Shown: one piece after another, positions 58,601 to 64,000 of the stretch
Position numbering within the stretch: position 1 is the first letter of the stretch
Layout of the letters: each line of letters opens with the position of its first letter
Assembly (NCBI GenBank): GCA_011033025.1
Contig: WFMF01000508.1
Coordinates: 29,682-93,681, forward strand
DNA length: 64,000 bases
Direction: 5' to 3'
Origin: Beroe forskalii
Taxonomy: Eukaryota > Ctenophora > Nuda > Beroida > Beroidae
Notes under the pieces: generated by a model
The model's database searches: none
What the model saw: only the letters and a program-made list of their open reading frames with translations
Told to the model about the DNA's origin: nothing
Made by a program: the position numbers and the translations under genes

Positions 58601-60281
58601 TGTGTTCCATCTCAACATTGAAGAGTCAAACAATAGATGTCTCATTAATTAAATCACTTCTAATAAGCATATAATGAAAGCAGCCCGGGTTGATGTTTGA
58701 CCTGAAAAAGATCCTACTCGTTTACAATTACTCTACAATGCGGGAATGTACGGGAATATCTAGGAACTACCAATTTCATTGGGCAATATGCGTGTGGGAG
58801 AGAGCTCCATTAAATCCTAGAATTAAATCTAAAATCCTGAAATTAAATCAAAGTCCCTCCACTAACCCTGCTCAAATTATATATACGGTCACCACTCATA
58901 CCACTTTGCGATCTAACCACTGTCCCTTTAGATTATTCCCACTTTGCGATCTAACCATCGACCCCTTCCGATAATTCCCGCTTTACTTTCTAACCACTTC
59001 AACCCTTCAGATAATTCCCACTATTCTAACCACTTCAACCCTTCAGATAATTCCCACTTTAACCACTTCACCCCTTCAGATAACCCTTCCGATAATTCCC
59101 ACTCATCTAACAACTTCAACCCTTCAGCCAATTCCCTCGTAGATTCATCCCCGATTAACCACTCCAACCCTTCAGCTAATTCCCACTTTAATTCCCACTT
59201 CAACCTTCAGATAATTCCCACGATGATCCAGACTGTGTACTCCAGCGTGATGCTGGTGTTGTCCAACCTTCTCAACATCCCCTCCCAGATGGCTTTCAAC
59301 TTCTTCGTGCTGATTGAGTACTACGAGATAGAGATACAGCAAGCCAAGGTTCGTTGAATCAAATATGTGTAACACACAAATGTGTGCAAATCTCGCAATT
59401 GGCGGAGCTTTATAAGTAAGAAATGAATTCAATCGAAATTACATCAAAGTTGCGTATCTTTATCGAGAACTGCATCAATTAAGCGATATGCGGTTGGTTG
59501 ACAGTGACTCAAAATAAACTTTGCCAGCTGACGAAAGATAATCTCAATCGAAAACTTTCCGTTTAGTTACTTCAATCATTTTACTGAACCCCTCCCACCT
59601 TCCAGCTGATCATCCATATGAGCATCCAGCTGATCTTCTCCCTGATTTCCAACATCTACCACTACCTTATCCAGTTCTTCCTCCTAATCTTCCAGCCCTT
59701 CCTATCGGTCATCGAGTGTGTGGTGTGCTACATCCACGCCACCTTCATGATGCTAGTTCCTGGTGGATTGGTGACCATTCTTATTGGTGAGTATGCGAAA
59801 ATTGGGCTGAAACTGGGTTAAAATCTGTTATTTATTCCTCCTCTTTCACAATTAAAGAAATTTTGGCTTGAATTCTTTCTTACGAAGCACCCCTCCAAAG
59901 ATGAAACTTATGTAATTCGTAAACATAATCATGTACTTCATCTCAGGTCTCATCACAGTATGGAAGTGGTACCGGCCCACCCAACCCCACTCCTCCCCTC
60001 CCCACTCGCCCCCTCCTTCACCCACTCGTCGCCAATTCACACCCCCTCCGGCCCCTCAACCCCCGTCTACCCCCGAGGAAGTGCTTCAGAACGAGCTGGA
60101 AACAGAGCGAGAACTGAGACTATGTGTGGTGTGCGCTGTGAACACTAAATCGTGCGTGTTGCTGCCCTGCAGACATTGCTGTCTGTGTGCGGAGTGTAGT
60201 GTTAAGTTGAGAGCGGGGAGGGAGCCCCTGTGTCCTCTCTGTAGGCAGAGAATTGATGACGTCATGGATATCTACTTGTGA
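46634..60281 (+). CDS. RNF26: RNF26-like multi-pass RING E3 ubiquitin ligase
   Basis: Exons: 46,634-46,706, 50,413-50,549, 51,363-51,536, 53,157-53,300, 53,515-53,640, 59,211-59,348, 59,606-59,786, 59,947-60,281. All are GT-AG and sum to 1,308 nt, giving 435 codons plus stop; human RNF26 has 433. A short polar N-terminus (MASSTSSNLMSQT) is followed by leucine-rich hydrophobic segments encoded by exons 2-7 (for example HNVLLLLFTLLHWVAGYLLL), expected to form several membrane spans. A Pro/Ser-rich linker and a Glu-rich helix lead to a C-terminal RING: CVVC, LLPCRHCCLCAEC, CPLC, ending DDVMDIYL. The position at the extreme C-terminus and the final -YL match RNF26. In mammals RNF26 is an ER ligase that positions endosomes and acts on STING; that role here is inference. 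It is transcribed in the same direction as SYVN1, 1.5 kb downstream. Introns 1 and 5 are unusually large. Confidence 0.92.
46796..46882 (+). promoter_or_regulatory. Three X-box-like motifs in RNF26 intron 1
   Basis: gttgtcatggtaac (46,796), gttgtcatggcaac (46,838) and gttgtcatggtaac (46,869) are near-palindromes resembling the RFX X-box consensus GTTRCCATGGYAAC. They belong to a loose local repeat of tgtcatggtaa words that starts near 46,718. They could be RFX sites or merely a degenerate minisatellite. Confidence 0.35.
46930..50080. other. RNF26 intron 1, mostly featureless
   Basis: AT-rich intronic DNA. A small inverted repeat at about 48,018-48,124 (ttgggtccatttt..aatatggacccga, with inner gcagcccgaagggcg) may be a MITE. 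A short duplication of ctcaacatctgtt flanks 49,145-49,370. ORFs at 48,953-49,418 overlap in two frames and show no family signature. Confidence 0.45.
50085..50412 (+). repeat. ctaacccc-rich array and duplicated 5' part of RNF26 exon 2
   Basis: Degenerate ctctaacccc repeats occupy 50,085-50,217 and 50,320-50,405. After each stands a copy of the exon 2 start with its acceptor (ctccag|tgcaagtgttgtctagtgc). The first copy (50,218-50,308) stops at gtggctgg and lacks a donor. The second continues as the real exon. The duplication period is about 187 bp. Confidence 0.85.
51482..51755 (+). repeat. Tandem duplication of the 3' end of RNF26 exon 3 with its donor
   Basis: tttggcggtgcagttacacg..ccgttacag|gtact at 51,482-51,541 recurs at 51,633-51,692, with similar following sequence (a period of about 151 bp). 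The second copy provides an alternative donor and an extra exon end. Between them lies a tata/tgta-rich stretch. Using the second donor would put the intervening DNA into the message. Confidence 0.85.
51760..53156. other. RNF26 intron 3, no recognisable feature
   Basis: About 1.4 kb of non-repetitive intronic sequence. Several overlapping short ORFs on both strands (for example 52,496-52,938) show no conserved domain. Tandem gtacatttca words occur just before the exon 4 acceptor (53,109-53,138). Confidence 0.4.
53641..54940. other. RNF26 intron 5, left part
   Basis: No gene recognised. A GC-rich patch (53,950-54,170, including gcgcgcgcgcgacc) resembles the other gcgcgc patches of the window. 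ORFs at 53,746-53,943 and 54,546-54,822 are unassigned. Confidence 0.35.
54941..55350 (-). CDS. Two 3'-terminal exons of an unidentified antisense gene
   Basis: On the minus strand an exon at 55,350-55,192 (acceptor ttttag, donor gtgaga) joins in phase to 55,019-54,941 (acceptor tttcag), ending at TGA. The spliced product contains FQWAESPPEKLCDLKKTAIN, a charged EEKDKDELMRMEFGFF stretch, ASTAASKW at the junction and a hydrophobic end (AAGITLTALMLSVCY) that could be a C-terminal membrane anchor. The frame, phase and both splice sites agree, which favours a real gene nested in RNF26 intron 5. I do not recognise the family and could not find upstream exons with confidence; an ORF at 55,819-56,031 on the same strand is a weak candidate. 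Confidence 0.55.
56306..57201 (-). mobile_element. Non-autonomous TA-flanked DNA element, CCTTAGTAC family, copy 2
   Basis: Starts CCTTAGTACATGAAATTAAG and ends CTTAATTTCCTGTACTAAGG with TA on both sides. It is the inverted counterpart of 13,133-13,989, slightly longer (896 against 857 bp) and diverged by substitutions and indels. It lies in RNF26 intron 5 and has no ORF. Confidence 0.82.
57202..58900. other. RNF26 intron 5, right part
   Basis: No recognised gene. Short Lys/Asn-rich ORFs (57,358-57,693 and 58,380-58,577) look compositional. A palindromic ttaattaacgcgcgttaatta lies near 57,806. Confidence 0.4.
58905..59210 (+). repeat. Minisatellite of splice-acceptor-like units before RNF26 exon 6
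   Basis: A degenerate unit of about 33 bp, ctaaccacttcaacccttcag-ataattccca-ctt, is repeated some eight times and ends exactly at the true acceptor (caaccttcag|ataattccca). Each better-preserved unit contains a pyrimidine tract, a cttcag acceptor and the first bases of exon 6. I count six cttcag acceptors, including the real one at 59,210. Confidence 0.85.
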
Positions 60282-62693
60282 CGTGGGAATGGATTGGTTC
60301 TACGGATTTGTTATGTCGTGAATTGAATTGGTGAAGAGAGATACAGAATTGAAAGAACAGAATTGAAAGAACAGAATTACAGAAACTACGCTGGGTTCAG
60401 ATCCCGTTAAATGTTGGCGCTTACGCCTTGATATTTTGACAACGGAAAAGGAAAAAATGGTCTTGAAAAACACTGTGTCAAAAATACTGTCCCTCAACTG
60501 TCGATACACAAATGTGGAAGAATGTCGATACCCTTCCGACAAATCAGCGGGTCAAGAAGTTTAAGAAATCAAGGAGACCGAGCCACATCATTTTCTCCAT
60601 TTGGAAGCCTTGTTTGGCCGACGGCCGTCAGTCGGGATTTTGTGTAATAACCAATGTGGGCATTTTCAACTGTTTGAGATGTGAAATAACATTATTTTGA
60701 TTCAGTCAACGGTTTATACAGACAGATGATTATGATATTGAATTATATATGGAAATCTGTGTTAAATGGTAACTGCTGGCCGGGAATCAAGACTACTTTT
60801 GTTTTTTGCTTTATTTAACTTTTTGGTAATTCAAATATTTTGACAACTATTTTACCCATATCGATGATTATTTTTTATTATCTCGGATGGAAGGAATATT
60901 GCGTTGAATTTGAAAAACTCAACTTTTGTGTCGGTTAATTGAACCTTACATTGCGAGTGTGTAAATTTTATTTTCAGTAATTTTCAGACTTTATAAGTTC
61001 AACTTTATTGGACAAGCAAAATTTTTCATATTTTATTAAATTTGGTTGACCCATGGCCAATCCTATATCTAAATAATATATTATGATAAGTTTAAAATAC
61101 AGTTATAACTATCTGTTTGACCTATGGCCAAATATGACGATATATAAGTAGAGGGGACATCAGAATAATCAGCAAATGAAATTATGATATTCTCCAATCT
61201 CCATTTTCTTTTAAAATTTATGTCTGTACGAAACTGCTGTCCCTTCTAATTGAATAATGTAATAAATAGCTGAAATGTAATCAATATGCCAGGTTTCAAA
61301 GACTATTTACCATTTTGTGCCTTAAGTCCGTGTTTTTACTGATTCGTTGAAAGACAATTGGCCAGTTAAAAATTTAAAGATAATATTTCTTGCGGCACAA
61401 ATCTATGAAAACAGTTGTGAACACCCAGCACATCAAAATAGGAAGTTTTTAGCCGTTGGATTTGAAATTTGTTCATGAGTAAAGCATGCTTAATGCGGAC
61501 TTGTCTGAAGTTATCGGAGTGCAATCAGATAAGGGAAAATGTGCTGAGTATACGTATGTGTCCATCGAATCCGCGTATCTAATTGTGTGACCATACGTGC
61601 GCGCGCGCAGAATTCTTCTTAATTTAGCTCAGCGCGCATTGATTAAGAAATTTATCTTTACGCGCGCTACGTAAAATACATAAATTCGGGACGTTAAAAC
61701 GCAGCAAAATGGCAATTTCAAGTCTGGCTCAAGAAATTGGTGAATATTTTATGTTTCAATCATGCCATACCCAACCCCATTCAGCGGATGATCTCACTGG
61801 AAGTAAACGCCCCATTCCCCAAAATGATCAAATGTCAACAATTCCCGGTCCCTGATTGATGAATAGAACAAATAAAACCAAGATATTTTTTATAACATTC
61901 TAATTTTACAAACAAGACCTTGACATATCATGGATGATGAATCATTGTGGATTAAATTCGCAAATATAACATCAAGTTATTCGCAATTCAATGATTATCT
62001 ACATTGTATTATAAGTTGATTTGTGATAAATTTATCAACAATGATAATATAGAAATATTACTAAAAATGATTGGTTTTTGATCTCTTTTGACAGAGCTTC
62101 AAATGAAATTTCAATCAATCAATATACAAACATTTAAATTATTTTAGGTGCGCAGTGATGAAATGATATGATCCCTGTGCATAAACGGGAAGCCGTTTTG
62201 CATTGTGTATGGATGTGCTTGAAAAACTATGTGAAATTGTCTCGACTTTTCATGCAAAGTTATGAAAACGTTAGTGCCCAAGAAAATAAGTAACCCATAC
62301 AACTCAATGTTTATGCTGTCATGAACATTGATTGGGATTTGAAATATTAAATACAAAATACTATCCATGCACTTCATTGTTCATATCACAAAATGTTCGT
62401 GCTCTATTTATTGAGTACTGACAAAGTTTCGTCCAAAACGTGCAGCAATTATGGTTTGGAGATCCTTGTGAATATTTTGGGGCAAATGAACATCTATCAC
62501 CAATATCACCCTACCCTTTTATCATAACAAATACACCTTTATAAATACAGTCTGCACAACAATTTCAAGCACAACAAATACAATAGAAAGTTTCATATTA
62601 AACAGTGGAATTGGGTGACAAATCGGTGAATCGTAACAGTCCAAATTTGAGATATAGTCCCACCCAAATTCCACTTTACTCCATACACAATGA
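60282..62693. other. Intergenic region after RNF26
   Basis: AT-rich with no credible gene. A direct repeat of attgaaagaacagaatt lies near 60,350. A gcgcgc-rich patch lies at 61,595-61,675. The RNF26 polyadenylation site was not fixed. Confidence 0.4.
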
Positions 62694-63878
62694 TCAAGTC
62701 CCGGGCTCCCCAAACGAAATGAAACTCTCCTGCTGTAACTTCTTGTTGATGTGGAAGAGCAGCTTTTCTTTCTCTGACGGTAGGATATCCTCTACTGCCA
62801 GACCAATTCTCTGAAATTACTTAGCCCTTATTATTACTTAGCCGGGGATTAAATTCTTATTGTATGAAGTACGCTTTAAATGCTCATTAATTAATTAATT
62901 AAGCATCACTAGTTTACAGCTTACATACAAATTCACTGGCATTCGAACTGCAAATTGTGAATTTATGCAAATTTATGCTGTATTTCTGCCAATTCTAACC
63001 AGAGAATTAACTTGAGGAATTTGACAAGGATTTGTACAAATATGACGACAGAAGTTTTAAAAGAGACTACATGATTATACATCATACAAGGATCAGGAAT
63101 AAGCGTAGTAATGAGTACAGCCTTAAACTTCGAACTTTCTAGAAGTTACACTCCATTTTAATCTTGATCGCTATAATCGCCAATTTAATTAAAATTTACC
63201 AATCAGATTCGCTGTATCGTGATGAGAGTATTACACGACTACACTCTATTGCACCAGGCAGCCATTAAGTAACTAACAATACATTGCATGAATGCAATGT
63301 GAGATAAGCGTGTACATATGCCGTGATATAAAGTTACAGTCAGCTGATAAGACGGATGGAAAATGCGTATTACGTGCACTGACACAATTTCAATGATTTC
63401 AACTTTTCAGTGAAGTCATGTGCACTCAAAAGAATACATTTTCTAGTTCAAAAGCGCCTTTGAAGTGCCTGACAGAAATTAAACTTAAAAGCTTAGAAAA
63501 TCAGCAAGCATTCAAGTGACCGTATAATGGGCATTTAGTGTGTTTACAGTTTTCAATGAATGGCTTAAAACTGAACTCCTAATTTGAGGTTCAACAAGTA
63601 TTATCCAACACAGGCATTAATCTGAAGGTACACTTGATAAAACAGATCACATTCCCTTCGCAGCACAGCACACCTGTTTAGAGAGATGAGAAGCCCCGGC
63701 CCCTCCTCCTCCTCTCCTGTTTTTACCACTCCCTGCGGAAGTGGAACTGGTCCGAGTCTGCATCGTCTCGTCGCTCCGTCTCATGAGCGAGCTAGTGCGG
63801 GTTAGGAGTGTGTCCTCGCTCCGTCGCCGGACGGACTGGTCCGAGGAGCAGCGGCGGACGGATTGGTCTGATGTAGAG
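62694..63878 (-). CDS. 3' end of an unidentified minus-strand gene
   Basis: Two exons join in phase: 63,878-63,674 (acceptor tttctcag, donor cag|gtgtgc) and 62,810-62,694 (acceptor atttcag), ending in TGA. The first encodes a Ser/Arg-rich, probably disordered segment with duplicated motifs (SDQSVRRCSSDQSVRRRSED, then LLTRTSS and MQTRTSS), a pattern often phosphorylated, and a glycine run (RRGGGGAG). The second encodes RIGLAVEDILPSEKEKLLFH, INKKLQQESFISFGEPGT. Balanced composition, phase agreement and clean splice sites make it real. The family is not recognised and the rest lies beyond the window edge or in exons I could not find between 63,900 and 64,000. Confidence 0.65.
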
Positions 63879-64000
63879 CTGAGAAAGGGCATGTAAATAG
63901 CGTGAAAAATAATCGAGATTAGGGCCATTTCCTTTAGCTTTCCACTGAATCAAATAGCACTATCAAATTGAACAGCCATAATATATGCATAGTGCATTCA

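Overview
The window is animal genomic DNA, most likely from a compact, AT-rich, marine-type invertebrate. The genes are split by many GT-AG introns, mostly 100-700 bp, and encode metazoan families: the ER ubiquitin ligase HRD1/SYVN1, an RNF26-like ligase, a 16-finger C2H2 protein and an RPL39 fragment. There are many small terminal-inverted-repeat elements, minisatellites and a Penelope-like retroelement. I cannot name the species; no tRNA, rRNA or CRISPR was recognised.

The dominant feature is a very large inverted duplication. A left arm (about 8,521-25,796) and a right arm (about 27,066-44,262) are reverse complements, separated by a 1.27 kb unique spacer (25,797-27,065). Each arm carries the same divergent gene pair, SYVN1 and a C2H2 zinc-finger gene, placed head to head, with the two zinc-finger genes converging on the spacer. 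By eye the arms are not identical: coding exons differ by 0-5%, introns by roughly 8%, and several mobile elements sit in one arm only. The two gene pairs have decayed reciprocally. The left arm has an intact zinc-finger frame (829 codons, 15,594-24,048) but a SYVN1 copy that has lost its RING exon, carries frameshifts and stops in exon 9. The right arm has a SYVN1 copy with an intact frame (609 codons, 40,424-45,084) but a zinc-finger copy broken by a damaged donor and a rearranged exon 13/14 junction. The right SYVN1 itself has one non-canonical (GA) donor. The spacer contains a truncated RPL39 exon.

Left of the palindrome (1-8,520) I see no convincing gene. This stretch holds a 39-unit 20-bp minisatellite, AT-rich degenerate repeats, hairpins and a 4-copy tandem repeat. 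Right of it, SYVN1 continues through its last exons. It is followed on the same strand by an RNF26-like gene of eight exons (46,634-60,281; 435 codons), whose large introns hold a mobile element, exon-edge duplications, a tandem array of splice-acceptor-like units and two antisense exons of an unidentified protein. The right edge holds the last two coding exons of another minus-strand gene (62,694-63,878).

SYVN1 and RNF26 are both multi-pass ER-membrane RING E3 ligases in other animals (established knowledge); their adjacency here is an observation. The main alternative for the palindrome is an assembly artefact that joined two divergent haplotypes head to head. The different outer flanks and the unequal gene decay argue for a real duplication, but only reads spanning the spacer and both outer boundaries would settle it.
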